A stretch of 64,000 bases of DNA from Sedimentibacter acidaminivorans (GCF_017873955.1 NZ_JAGGKS010000007.1:1-64000); one strand, 5' to 3'. Shown: positions 26,872 to 36,235, counted from the stretch's first letter. The notes: generated by a model from the letters alone, not told the origin. Made by a program: numbers and translations.

Positions 26872-29800
26872 ATGTCAAAAGTTATGAAAACAATGGACGG
26901 AAATACCGCTGCAGCATATGTATCATATGCCTTCACTGATGTAGCTGCAATTTTCCCTATAACACCTTCTTCACCAATGGCTGAACTTGCTGATGAATGG
27001 GCAGCTCATGGTACGAAGAACATATTTGGTCAAACTGTTAAAGTTGTTGAAATGCAATCAGAAGGTGGAGCTTCAGGTGCTGTTCACGGCTCATTACAAG
27101 CAGGCGCTTTAACAACTACTTACACTGCTTCTCAGGGATTATTATTAATGATTCCTAATATGTATAAAATAGCAGGAGAGTTATTACCAGCAGTATTCCA
27201 TGTATCTGCAAGAGCATTAGCAGGTCATGCATTATCTATATTTGGAGATCACTCTGATGTTATGGCAGCAAGGCAAACTGGTTTTGCATTGTTAGCTTCA
27301 AGCAGCGTTCAAGAAGCTATGGATCTTGGAGGAGTTGCACACTTAGCGACTATCAAAACAAGAGTTCCTTTTGTCCATTTCTTTGATGGCTTTAGAACTT
27401 CACATGAAGTTCAAAAAATTGAAACAATTGATTATGCAGATCTTGCAAAACTTGTAGACATGGATGCAGTAAAGGAATTTAGAGACAGAGCTTTAAATCC
27501 AGAACACCCAGTTACAAGAGGAACTGCACAAAATCCTGACATATTCTTTCAAGCTAAAGAGGCTTCTAATAAGTTTTATGATGTAGTACCAGATGCAGTT
27601 TCAGATTACATGAAAGAAATTAGCAAAATTACTGGAAGAGATTATAAACCATTTAATTATTATGGAGCACCAGATGCTGAAAACATAATAGTAGCAATGG
27701 GTTCAGTTACAGAAACAGCAGAGGAAGTAATAGATTACTTAACTGCTAAAGGCGAAAAAGTAGGTATGGTAATAGTTCACCTTTACAGACCTTTCTCATC
27801 AAAATATTTCTTTGATGTAATGCCAAAGACAGTTAAGAAAATAGCTGTATTAGACAGATGCAAAGAACCAGGATCTCCGGGAGAACCATTGTATTTAGAT
27901 GTTAAATCAATGTTCTATGAAAAGGAAGATAAACCAGTAATAGTTGGAGGAAGATACGGACTTGGATCAAAAGACACTACTCCAGCTCAAATATTTGCGG
28001 TTTACAACAACTTAAATGAAGAAAAACCAAAAACTGATTTTACAATTGGTATAGTTGATGATGTTACATTTAAATCATTAGAAACTCCAGCATTAGTTAA
28101 TACTTCAGCATCTGGAACAGTAAGATGTAAATTCTGGGGACTTGGTTCAGATGGAACAGTAGGCGCTAACAAAAGTGCAATAAAAATAATTGGAGACCAT
28201 ACAAGTATGTATGCTCAAGGTTATTTCTCGTATGACTCTAAAAAATCAGGTGGAGTTACTGTATCACACTTAAGATTTGGTAAATCTCCTATTAAATCAA
28301 CATATTTAATTGATGAAGCAGATTTTGTTTCAGTTTCTCAACAATCATATGTTGGTAAATACGACATGATAACTGGCCTTAAAAAAGGTGGAGCATTCTT
28401 ATTAAATACAATGTGGACAGCTGAAGAATTAGATGCTAATTTGCCAGCAGAAATGAAAAAATATATTGCTACAAATGATATTAAATTCTATACTATTGAT
28501 GCTACAAAGATAGCAAATGAATTAGGACTTGGAAACAGAACTAATATGATTATGCAATCTGCCTTCTTTAAATTAGCTGATGTTATTCCAGTTGATGAAG
28601 CAGTAGGATATTTAAATGATTCTATTGTTAAATCATATGGTAAAAAAGGTGATGCTATTGTTAACATGAACAAATCAGCTGTTGAAAAAGGAATAACAGA
28701 ACTTGTTAAAGTAGAAGTACCTGAATCTTGGAAAACAGCAAGTGAAACAGCAAGCGAAGTTATAGAAGAAAACAGACCAGAATTTATTAAAAATGTAGCT
28801 GATGTTATGAACAAACAAGAAGGAGATAAACTTCCTGTAAGCACATTTGTGGGAACAGAAGATGGTACATTCCCAGCAGGAACATCTGCTTATGAAAAAA
28901 GAGGTATCGCAGTAACTGTACCTGAATGGATTCCTGAAAATTGTATTCAATGTAATCAATGTGCATTTGTTTGCCCTCATGCTGTTATTAGACCAATGTT
29001 ATTGAACAAAGAAGAAAAAGAAAATGCGCCAGAATCATTCAAAACAATTAAAGCTACAGGTAAAGGCTTTGAAGATTTAGAATATAGACTTCAAATAAGT
29101 ACTTTAGATTGTACTGGATGTGGAAACTGTGCTGATATATGTCCTGCTAAAAATAAAGCTTTAGTAATGGAACCAATTGCAACTCAGGCAGACGAGCAAA
29201 TACCAAACTGGGATTATGCAACAAACAATGTTGCAATTAAAGATACATTAATGGATAAAAACACTGTAAAAGGTAGTCAATTCTGTAAACCATACTTTGA
29301 GTTCTCAGGAGCTTGTGCTGGTTGCGGCGAAACTGCATATATTAAAGCTGTAACACAATTATTTGGTGATAGAATGATGATTGCAAATGCTACAGGATGT
29401 TCATCAATTTGGGGAGCATCAGCACCAGCAACTCCTTTCTGTAAAGATGTTAATGGAAGAGGACCTTCATGGGCTAACTCACTATTTGAAGATAATGCTG
29501 AATTTGGATTAGGTATGTTTATTGGTGTTAACCAAATGAGAGATGCTATCCAAATGTCAATGGAAAAATTAATAGCTTTAGATGTTGCAGCTGAAGTTAA
29601 AGACGCTTGTGCAAATTGGATTGCTAATAAAGAACTTGGAGAACAATCTAAAGGGGCATCAGCAAAAGTTCTTGCAGTATTAGAAGGATTTAAACCATGC
29701 TGTGATGAATGTTCAAAAGCTGTTAAAGAAATTTTAGACAAAAAAGACTATCTTGTTAAGAAATCTCAATGGATAATAGGTGGAGACGGTTGGGCATATG

Positions 29801-30414
29801 ATATTGGATATGGCGGATTAGACCACGTATTAGCTTCAGGAGAAGATGTAAATGTATTTGTATTAGATACAGAAGTTTATTCAAATACTGGAGGACAATC
29901 TTCAAAAGCTACTCCAACTGCATCAGTTGCAAAATTTGCAGCATCAGGTAAGAGAGTTAAGAAAAAAGATTTAGGTATGATAGCAGCAACTTACGGATAT
30001 GTATATGTAGCTCAAGTTGCAATAGGTGCTGACAAAAACCAATATATGAAAGCTTTAAAAGAAGCAGAAAGTTACAATGGACCATCACTTATAATAGCTT
30101 ATGCTCCATGTATAAATCATGGTATTAAAGCTGGAATGGGTAAAACTGTAGAAAGAGAAAAGAAAGCTGTAGAAGCTGGATACTGGCATTTATACAGATT
30201 CAATCCTCTTCTTAAAGAAGAAGGAAAAAATCCATTTATATTAGATTCTAAAGAACCTAAAGCTTCATTCAAAGAGTTCTTAGAAGGTGAAGTAAGGTAT
30301 ACATCATTGAAAAGCTCATTCCCAGAGATAGCTGAAGAATTATTTATTAAGGCAGAAAATGATGCTAAAGAAAGATATGAAGGCTATAAGAGAATGGCAG
30401 AAATGAAGTTTTAA
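26872..30414 (+). CDS. nifJ: Pyruvate:ferredoxin (flavodoxin) oxidoreductase
   Basis: An 1180-residue single-chain PFOR that oxidises pyruvate with CoA to acetyl-CoA, CO2 and reduced ferredoxin. Domains in order: N-terminal pyruvate-binding part (AAYVSYAFTDVAAIFPITPSS), CoA-binding and gamma domains, two [4Fe-4S] motifs CIQCNQCAFVCP and CTGCGNCADICP (~685 and ~747), then the thiamine-diphosphate domain with CAGCGET and GGDGWAYDIGYGGLDH. A strong SD AGGAGG precedes ATG. Its codon choice is notably uniform, suggesting high expression. The reduced ferredoxin could feed the hydrogenases and the giant activase in this window. Confidence 0.98.
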   Translation: MSKVMKTMDGNTAAAYVSYAFTDVAAIFPITPSSPMAELADEWAAHGTKNIFGQTVKVVEMQSEGGASGAVHGSLQAGALTTTYTASQGLLLMIPNMYKIAGELLPAVFHVSARALAGHALSIFGDHSDVMAARQTGFALLASSSVQEAMDLGGVAHLATIKTRVPFVHFFDGFRTSHEVQKIETIDYADLAKLVDMDAVKEFRDRALNPEHPVTRGTAQNPDIFFQAKEASNKFYDVVPDAVSDYMKEISKITGRDYKPFNYYGAPDAENIIVAMGSVTETAEEVIDYLTAKGEKVGMVIVHLYRPFSSKYFFDVMPKTVKKIAVLDRCKEPGSPGEPLYLDVKSMFYEKEDKPVIVGGRYGLGSKDTTPAQIFAVYNNLNEEKPKTDFTIGIVDDVTFKSLETPALVNTSASGTVRCKFWGLGSDGTVGANKSAIKIIGDHTSMYAQGYFSYDSKKSGGVTVSHLRFGKSPIKSTYLIDEADFVSVSQQSYVGKYDMITGLKKGGAFLLNTMWTAEELDANLPAEMKKYIATNDIKFYTIDATKIANELGLGNRTNMIMQSAFFKLADVIPVDEAVGYLNDSIVKSYGKKGDAIVNMNKSAVEKGITELVKVEVPESWKTASETASEVIEENRPEFIKNVADVMNKQEGDKLPVSTFVGTEDGTFPAGTSAYEKRGIAVTVPEWIPENCIQCNQCAFVCPHAVIRPMLLNKEEKENAPESFKTIKATGKGFEDLEYRLQISTLDCTGCGNCADICPAKNKALVMEPIATQADEQIPNWDYATNNVAIKDTLMDKNTVKGSQFCKPYFEFSGACAGCGETAYIKAVTQLFGDRMMIANATGCSSIWGASAPATPFCKDVNGRGPSWANSLFEDNAEFGLGMFIGVNQMRDAIQMSMEKLIALDVAAEVKDACANWIANKELGEQSKGASAKVLAVLEGFKPCCDECSKAVKEILDKKDYLVKKSQWIIGGDGWAYDIGYGGLDHVLASGEDVNVFVLDTEVYSNTGGQSSKATPTASVAKFAASGKRVKKKDLGMIAATYGYVYVAQVAIGADKNQYMKALKEAESYNGPSLIIAYAPCINHGIKAGMGKTVEREKKAVEAGYWHLYRFNPLLKEEGKNPFILDSKEPKASFKEFLEGEVRYTSLKSSFPEIAEELFIKAENDAKERYEGYKRMAEMKF

Positions 30415-30452
30415 TAAACTTAAATTAAAATTATAGAAGTGTAAAAATATAG

Positions 30453-30500
30453 AAACACCCCGTAAAATATAGATAAAAGTATATTTGAGGGGTGTTTTTT
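30453..30500 (+). terminator. nifJ terminator
   Basis: AAACACCCC at 30453-30461 pairs with GGGGTGTTT at 30489-30497, followed by T residues. Confidence 0.85.
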
Positions 30501-30606
30501 ATTACTTTTATTTACCATATTTGTGTTAGAATAGTAAAAATTGTGGTATAATAATAAATAATAGTAAGTTTAACATGTATTAATCTATTTTATACAGGAG
30601 GCCCTT

Positions 30607-31329
30607 ATGAAAGAAATAAAAGCAGGATGTAGTGTACCTGTAAGCAGTGAAGAACAACAACCTATATTAACAAATGAAGATATTTTTTTATCACAAAATT
30701 TATTAAAGGAGGAACAAAGAATGATTAAGGTGGGTAAACCAGCACCACAGTTTTCAGCGTCAGCATATTATAATGGCAAGTTTGTAAATGTTAGTTTAGA
30801 AGATTATAAAGGTAAATGGGTATATCTTTGTTTTTACCCTGGGGATTTCACATTCGTCTGAGCTACAGAAGTAGCAGCAGTTGCTGCTAAGAATTCTGAG
30901 TTTGAAAAACTAGATACACAAGTTTTATCAATAAGTGTTGATTCGGTATTTACGCATAAAATTTGGAATGATCAAGAACTATCAAAGATGATAGGAGGTA
31001 ATATTCCTTTCCCAATGTTATCTGACCAAAACGGAGAGATAGGAAAAATGTATGGTATTTATAATGAAGAAAGTGGTACAGAGACTAGAGGAAGATTTAT
31101 TATAGATCCAGATGGTATTGTTCAAGCATTTGAAGTACTTACTCCTCCTGTAGGGAGAAATGTATCGGAAGGATTAAGACAGTTAAAAGCGTATCAGTTA
31201 GTTAGAGAAACTGGAGGAGCGGAAGTAACACCTTCAGGTTGGCAACCAGGTAAAAAAACATTAAAACCTGGACCAGATCTAGTAGGAAATGTGTGGAAAG
31301 AATGGGACGTTAAAGAAGCGTTTGAATAA
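30607..31329 (+). CDS. prxU: Selenocysteine-containing peroxiredoxin (PrxU-type), TGA read as Sec
   Basis: One continuous frame of 240 residues interrupted only by TGA at 30859-30861. It replaces exactly the peroxidatic Cys: the family has [13 protein letters not shown], here [17 protein letters not shown]. Normal Prx sequence continues on the far side ([16 protein letters not shown], then [11 protein letters not shown]). It would reduce H2O2 or organic peroxides. The usual resolving Cys (VCPxxW) is Thr here (VTPSGW), and there is no Cys after the Sec, so it looks 1-Sec type. Two starts are possible: ATG 30607 (SD AGGAGG) adds 38 residues including C8, and ATG 30721 (SD AAAGGAGG) gives the classical 202-residue protein with Sec at 47. 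Monocistronic. Confidence 0.9.
30872..30889 (+). promoter_or_regulatory. Candidate bacterial SECIS hairpin
   Basis: TAGCAGC (30872-30878) and GCTGCTA (30883-30889) form 7 bp around the loop AGTT. The apical loop begins 17 bases after the TGA and has G in its second position. As I recall it, the bacterial SECIS consensus asks for a loop 16-37 bases from UGA with a G among its first two bases, and this fits. Confidence 0.7.
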
Positions 31330-31348
31330 TAATATGCAGTGATGAAAA

Positions 31349-31390
31349 GCAAGCCTTTGATTAAATAAAATTAGTCAGGCTTGTTTTTTG
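31349..31390 (+). terminator. Terminator after prxU
   Basis: GCAAGCCT and AGGCTTG arms with an AT-rich loop, followed by TTTTTT. Confidence 0.75.
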
Positions 31391-31519
31391 TTGTTAAATT
31401 TGCCTTGCTAAAATAATAAAACTACAATATAATGTTAATAAATGCAATGTTATATTTAAATTACACTTATATATATCATGTGTTTCACTATATATATTAA
31501 TGTAGGGAAGGATAAAGAA

Positions 31520-32896
31520 GTGATAAAAATTACAATTAAAGAGGCTGCTGAAATATTAAATGCCGATTATTTTGGAGACAAAGATAAATTAATATGCGGA
31601 GTGAGCATTGATTCAAGGGAAGTATCTGAAAATAATCTATTTGTACCTATTAAGGGGTTAACTACTAATGGGCACAACTATATAGCTAGTGCAATAGAAA
31701 AAGGTTCAATTGCAACATTGTGGAATATAGATGAACCAAATCCTCCAACAGATATTGCGGTTATTTTTGTTAATGATACTGTTATAGGGTTACAAAAGTT
31801 AGCAGAAGCATATAGAAATAAATTACAAACTAAAATTGTAGGGATAACAGGAAGTAATGGTAAAACATCAACTAAGGATATTACTGCTGGGATATTGTCT
31901 CAAAAATACATAACACAAAAAACATTAGGTAATTATAATACTGAAATAGGTGTTCCGTACACACTTCTCAGTTTGGACGAAAATTGTGAAGTTGCAGTTA
32001 TAGAAATGGGAATGGAAAGAGCTGGTGAAATTGAATTTTTAACTCGTTTAGTAAGGCCAGATATTGGAATTATTACAAGTGTAGGACTTGTTCATATAGA
32101 TAACTTTGATTCTATAGAAGATATTGCATGCGCTAAGCTTGAAATCGTAAAAGGAATAAAAAATGATGGATTATTTATTTATTACGGTGATGATGAATTA
32201 ATTCAAAATACAGTGAATAATACAGAAATTAAAAACTCTATAAAAAGGCAAACATTTGGTGAAAATCGTAAAAATAGCTTGTGGTTAAAAGAATTTAAAG
32301 AGGATATCAATGGAATAAGCTTTAAAATTAGTGATGATGGATGTAGTGATTTTCATATGGAGATGTTAGGGAAACATCAAGCTTTAAATGCCCTTGCAGC
32401 TATTTTAGCAGCAAAGGAACTTGGTATGACTTATGAAGAAATAAAATTTGGATTATCTAAAATTGAAAAGACAGGATTAAGAAATGAAGTATTAAAAATA
32501 AAAAAGTGTACTATTCTTAATGATTGTTACAAGTCAAATCCAGTTAGCATAAAAGCTGCATTAGATATATTTGAATTATTTGAATCTTCTAAGAAAGTAG
32601 TAGTACTAGGGGATATGTTAGGCTATAGAGAAATGAGTGAAGACACACATTATAATGTTGGAAGAGATTTATCTGCTTATAAGATAGATGAACTTATTAC
32701 AATTGGTGAAATGGCTAAATATATGGCACAAGGCGCACGTGAAAACACAGAAATAAAAAGTATAATTGAGTTTGATAATAAAGAACAAGCTACACAATAT
32801 ATAAGTAAGTATCTAGCTGTGGATTCTGCAATTCTTATTAAGGGCTCGAGATTTTTAAAACTAGAAGAAATAACTAATACATTAAAACAACTATAA
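31520..32896 (+). CDS. murF: UDP-N-acetylmuramoyl-tripeptide--D-alanyl-D-alanine ligase
   Basis: A 458-residue Mur ligase that adds D-Ala-D-Ala to the UDP-MurNAc-tripeptide. The ATP loop GITGSNGKTSTKD is near residue 102, and the Mur-ligase central TLGNYNTEIGVPYTLL and C-terminal LNDCYKSNPVS segments are present. I prefer GTG 31520 because GGGAAGGA precedes it and MurF proteins start close to IKITIKEAAEIL; an ATG at 31478 has no SD. Ddl, which makes its dipeptide substrate, follows 13 bases later. Confidence 0.95.
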   Translation: MIKITIKEAAEILNADYFGDKDKLICGVSIDSREVSENNLFVPIKGLTTNGHNYIASAIEKGSIATLWNIDEPNPPTDIAVIFVNDTVIGLQKLAEAYRNKLQTKIVGITGSNGKTSTKDITAGILSQKYITQKTLGNYNTEIGVPYTLLSLDENCEVAVIEMGMERAGEIEFLTRLVRPDIGIITSVGLVHIDNFDSIEDIACAKLEIVKGIKNDGLFIYYGDDELIQNTVNNTEIKNSIKRQTFGENRKNSLWLKEFKEDINGISFKISDDGCSDFHMEMLGKHQALNALAAILAAKELGMTYEEIKFGLSKIEKTGLRNEVLKIKKCTILNDCYKSNPVSIKAALDIFELFESSKKVVVLGDMLGYREMSEDTHYNVGRDLSAYKIDELITIGEMAKYMAQGARENTEIKSIIEFDNKEQATQYISKYLAVDSAILIKGSRFLKLEEITNTLKQL

Positions 32897-32909
32897 GGGG
32901 GTATATGGT

Positions 32910-33968
32910 ATGAATAAAATTAAATTAGCAATTGTTTTTGGTGGCAAATCAAGTGAATATTCAATATCTCTTCACTCTGTATCAGCTATAATAAATAATG
33001 TTCCTCGAGACAAATTCGATGTAACTTTAATAGGAATTACAGAAGAGGGAAAATGGCTTTACTATGACGGTGATGCTGAAAATGTAAATAATGATACTTG
33101 GAACAAAAATAATAATCTAAATCAAGTAGTTTTAAGCTTAGATAACGGGTTTAAGGGTTTTATAAAACTTTTAGGAGACAATAAATATGAAAAAATGGAT
33201 ATAGATTGTGTTTTTCCAGTGCTTCATGGTAAAAATGGTGAAGATGGTACTATTCAGGGATTGTGTCAATTAGCAGGCATTCCTTTTGTAGGATGCGATA
33301 TGACTTCTTCGGCGGTTTGCATGGATAAAGAATTTACTCATGTGATATGTGAAATGGCAGGCATAAAAACAGCGCCATTTATGGCAGTTGTTAATACAAA
33401 GACTCTTAACTTAAAATCACTGTATGAAGAAGCTTGTGAAAAATTATCTCTTCCTATGTTTATAAAGCCTTCAAATGGTGGTTCATCTTTAGGAATAAGT
33501 AAAATTAGAAACTATGATGAATTTGAAAAAGGTATTATGGAAGCTTTTGAGTATGATAAAAAGGTAGTAATTGAAACAATGATTGATGGTTTTGAAATTG
33601 GATGTGCCGTAATAGGTAATGATGAATTGATTGTTGGAGAAGTAGATGAAATTGATACAAAAAATGATTTTTTTGATTATGTTGAGAAATATCAGCAATC
33701 AAATTCTAAAATATATTGTCCAGCGAGAATTAGTGATGAATTAAAAAATAGGGCAAAAGAAATAGCAAAAATGACTTATAAAGCTTTAAGATGTTCTGGT
33801 ATGGCTAGGGTAGATATGTTTTTAACTTCTTCTAATGAAATACTTTTGAATGAGGTAAATACTATACCAGGTCTAACTGATGTTAGTAGATATCCATCTA
33901 TGCTAAAAAAAATTGGCATTGAATATAAGGATTTAATAGTTAAATTAGTAGATTTAGCAATGGAATGA
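32910..33968 (+). CDS. ddl: D-alanine--D-alanine ligase
   Basis: A 352-residue ATP-grasp enzyme: FGGKSSEYSISLHSV at the N-terminus, the glycine-rich KPSNGGSSLGI loop and NEVNTIPGLT near the end. It makes the D-Ala-D-Ala dipeptide used by MurF just upstream. The insertion around residues 45-70 (NVNNDTWNKNNNLNQ) and the order within resemble the VanA/Ddl superfamily longer subgroup. There are no vanH or vanX neighbours, so it is the housekeeping ligase. SD AAGGGGG. Confidence 0.95.
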   Translation: MNKIKLAIVFGGKSSEYSISLHSVSAIINNVPRDKFDVTLIGITEEGKWLYYDGDAENVNNDTWNKNNNLNQVVLSLDNGFKGFIKLLGDNKYEKMDIDCVFPVLHGKNGEDGTIQGLCQLAGIPFVGCDMTSSAVCMDKEFTHVICEMAGIKTAPFMAVVNTKTLNLKSLYEEACEKLSLPMFIKPSNGGSSLGISKIRNYDEFEKGIMEAFEYDKKVVIETMIDGFEIGCAVIGNDELIVGEVDEIDTKNDFFDYVEKYQQSNSKIYCPARISDELKNRAKEIAKMTYKALRCSGMARVDMFLTSSNEILLNEVNTIPGLTDVSRYPSMLKKIGIEYKDLIVKLVDLAME

Positions 33969-33970
33969 TA

Positions 33971-34017
33971 AAGAAGTAGTAGGGTGGCATTATATTCGTA
34001 CCCTACTACTTCTTTTT
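33971..34017. terminator. Bidirectional terminator between ddl and kce
   Basis: Fifteen-base arms AAGAAGTAGTAGGGT (33971-33985) and ACCCTACTACTTCTT (34000-34014), then T-run. Convergent genes flank it. Confidence 0.85.
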
Positions 34018-34038
34018 TATATGTCTTTAATTAAATTT

Positions 34039-34851
34039 CTATTTAAGTCCCAATATTGCTCTTGCTTCATCTGGAGTTGCAACTTCACGTCCCATTTCTT
34101 TAGATATACGTGCTATTCTTTCAACTAATTGAGCATTAGATGTTGCTATTTCACCTTTTTTATAGTAAATATTATCTTCAAAACCAGTTCTAGCATGGCC
34201 GCCAAGCATTATAGCAGCAATGTTTAAAGGTAATTGGTATCTACCTACACCTGCAACTGTCCATGTAGAGCCTGCTGGTATTGATTCAACCATATACAAT
34301 AAATCTCTTAACTCTCCACCCATTGCGCCTGGTACGCCAAGAACAAAATCAAAGTGCATAGGTGATTTAATTATACCTTTTTTAGCCATTCTAACAGCTG
34401 TATCAATCATACCTTTTTCAAAACATTCAAGTTCTGGTTTAACTCCTAATTCATTCATACGATTTGCAAATATTCTTATATTTGCTTCAGTATTCATAAA
34501 TACATCATCTGCAAAGTTGCATGTTCCCATGCTTAGTGTAGCCATTTCTGGATTTAATTCAATTGGCTGCATCCTTTGCTCAGGTGTATGCCAAGTAGCT
34601 CCACCAGTAGATGGTTGAAATATAATGTTGCATTTTGCTGCAGTTTTTTCTTTAATTTCTTTATAAACTGCATAATCTTGAGTAGGATTTCCCTCTGCGT
34701 CTCTTGCATGAACATGAATCATTGATGCCCCAGCTAAATAGCATTGATATGCCGCTTCTGCAATTTCATCTGGTGTAAGGGGTAAATTTGGTTGCTGTTC
34801 TCTTGTTACTTCTGCGCCTGTTAAACAAGCGGTGATAATTAATTTTTCCAT
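34039..34851 (-). CDS. kce: 3-keto-5-aminohexanoate cleavage enzyme (BKACE family)
   Basis: A 270-residue Zn-dependent enzyme that cleaves a beta-keto acid with acetyl-CoA. In lysine fermentation it turns 3-keto-5-aminohexanoate plus acetyl-CoA into acetoacetate and 3-aminobutyryl-CoA. Zn ligands H46 and H48 in IHVHARD and the late Glu in GFEDN are present, with QPSTGGATWHTPEQR and HFDFVLGVPGAMGG conserved. Closest by eye to true Kce among BKACE proteins. No kamA, kamDE, kdd or kal gene is adjacent, so the lysine assignment is probable, not proven. SD TGGAGG. Confidence 0.8.
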   Translation of the reverse strand: MEKLIITACLTGAEVTREQQPNLPLTPDEIAEAAYQCYLAGASMIHVHARDAEGNPTQDYAVYKEIKEKTAAKCNIIFQPSTGGATWHTPEQRMQPIELNPEMATLSMGTCNFADDVFMNTEANIRIFANRMNELGVKPELECFEKGMIDTAVRMAKKGIIKSPMHFDFVLGVPGAMGGELRDLLYMVESIPAGSTWTVAGVGRYQLPLNIAAIMLGGHARTGFEDNIYYKKGEIATSNAQLVERIARISKEMGREVATPDEARAILGLK

Positions 34852-34884
34852 AGTAAAACCTCCATATTTTTTTTGCCTAACTAT

Positions 34885-34913
34885 ATTTTACAATATTTAC
34901 ATAGTATAGTCAA
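34885..34913 (-). promoter_or_regulatory. kce promoter
   Basis: On the minus strand TTGACT (34908-34913), 17-base spacer, TAAAAT (34885-34890). Confidence 0.6.
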
Positions 34914-35146
34914 TGTCATGAAATACTAAAAACCACAATTTATTTTTACAATATGAAACTTAGTATTAACATTTTAAAGCATCAGTAATCATGAAAAGTA
35001 ATGAGAGCACTCTATGTGCACATTTTATTTACTGTTTTAAGATAGTAATATAATTATTAAAAAAGCATATAAAAAAATATGATTTCATGATATGCTATAT
35101 AATATTAGAATACTATATTTAAATAAAAAATAAGTAATGTAACATA

Positions 35147-35175
35147 TTCACAAAATAATGGATATATGTTATACT
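35147..35175 (+). promoter_or_regulatory. glpX promoter
   Basis: TTCACA at 35147-35152, 17-base spacer, TATACT at 35170-35175. Confidence 0.55.
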
Positions 35176-35211
35176 AATAATATAATAATATAAAGGAGAA
35201 TTACAAAAATA

Positions 35212-36192
35212 ATGGATAGAGAATTAGCACTAAATATTGTAAGAGTTACAGAAGCTGCTGCTCTAGGCTGTGGAAAATATTTTGGAAGAGGGAATAAAGA
35301 AATAGCTGATCAAGCTGCTGTTGATGGAATGAGAAGTATGTTTCAAGTACTTGATATCTCAGGAACTGTCGTAATTGGTGAAGGAGAAATGGATGAAGCA
35401 CCAATGCTTTACATAGGCGAAAAAATAGGTACTTGGGAAGAAGGTTCACCTGAAATTGACATTGCAGTAGATCCACTCGATGGAACAAATTTAATAGCTA
35501 AGGGTTTACCTGGTGCATTAGCAATAGTTGCCGTGGCGCCAAAGGGTTGTTTACTTCACGCACCAGATATGTATATGGATAAGATAGCTGTTGGACCTAA
35601 GTCAGTTGGATGCATAGATATAATGGCTCCATTAGAACAAAACTTATATAATGTAGCAAAAGCATTGAAAAAGAATATTACTGATATTACGGTTACGATG
35701 TTAGATAGAGAAAGACACAGTGATTTAATAAATAGGGCAAGAAGTGTTGGAGCAAGAATTAAGTTATTTGGTGATGGAGATGTTGATGCAGCAATTGCAA
35801 CATGCTTTGGTGATTCAGGAGTCGATATTATGGTAGGTAAAGGAGGAGCACCAGAAGGAGTTATAGCAGCTGCAGCTTTGAAATGCCTTGGCGGTGAATT
35901 TCAAGGAAAACTAGTTCCCGAAAACGATGAAGAAATACGAAGGTGCAAGGAAATGTGCAATACTGATAAATGGGATAGAGTTCTTACTATGGAAGATTTA
36001 GCAAAGGGCGATGATGTAATATTTGCTGCTACAGGCGTGTCTGATGGTGAACTTTTAAAAGGTGTTAGATATATGTCTGATAACAGGGCTAAAACATATT
36101 CTATGGTAACAAGATCAAAATCAGGAACCATTAGATTTATAGATACAATACATGTTTTGGACAAAAAACCTAAATATGCGTACGTTAAGTAA
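35212..36192 (+). CDS. glpX: Class II fructose-1,6-bisphosphatase
   Basis: A 326-residue gluconeogenic phosphatase converting fructose 1,6-bisphosphate to fructose 6-phosphate. It starts DRELALNIVRVTEAAALGCG, has the metal/phosphate motif VDPLDGTNL near residue 87 and the GlpX VGKGGAPEGVIAAAALKCLGG stretch. Length is typical. SD AAGGAG. Monocistronic with its own terminator. Confidence 0.96.
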   Translation: MDRELALNIVRVTEAAALGCGKYFGRGNKEIADQAAVDGMRSMFQVLDISGTVVIGEGEMDEAPMLYIGEKIGTWEEGSPEIDIAVDPLDGTNLIAKGLPGALAIVAVAPKGCLLHAPDMYMDKIAVGPKSVGCIDIMAPLEQNLYNVAKALKKNITDITVTMLDRERHSDLINRARSVGARIKLFGDGDVDAAIATCFGDSGVDIMVGKGGAPEGVIAAAALKCLGGEFQGKLVPENDEEIRRCKEMCNTDKWDRVLTMEDLAKGDDVIFAATGVSDGELLKGVRYMSDNRAKTYSMVTRSKSGTIRFIDTIHVLDKKPKYAYVK

Positions 36193-36198
36193 AATAAT

Positions 36199-36235
36199 AA
36201 AACTCTATGTTTGATATTCAGACATAGAGTTTTGT
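36199..36235. terminator. Terminator between glpX and the hydrogenase operon
   Basis: AAAACTCTATGT and ACATAGAGTTTT arms with loop TTGATATTCAG. The genes converge here, so it may work in both directions. Confidence 0.75.

Larger units (their letters stand above)
34852..35211. other. Divergent kce/glpX intergenic region
   Basis: About 360 AT-rich bases holding a promoter for each gene and a possible stem AGCATAT (35064-35070) / ATATGCT (35090-35096) of unknown role. No ORF or RNA gene was recognised. Confidence 0.5.

Noticed and set aside
30859-30988. Reading prxU as two separate genes or as a nonsense pseudogene
   Set aside because: The stop is exactly at the catalytic residue, it is TGA and not TAA/TAG, the frame is intact on both sides and a SECIS-like hairpin follows.
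33971-34017. T-box-like word AGGGTGGCA
   Set aside because: It is part of the terminator stem after ddl; the following ACCGCG of a T-box and a downstream gene on that strand are lacking.
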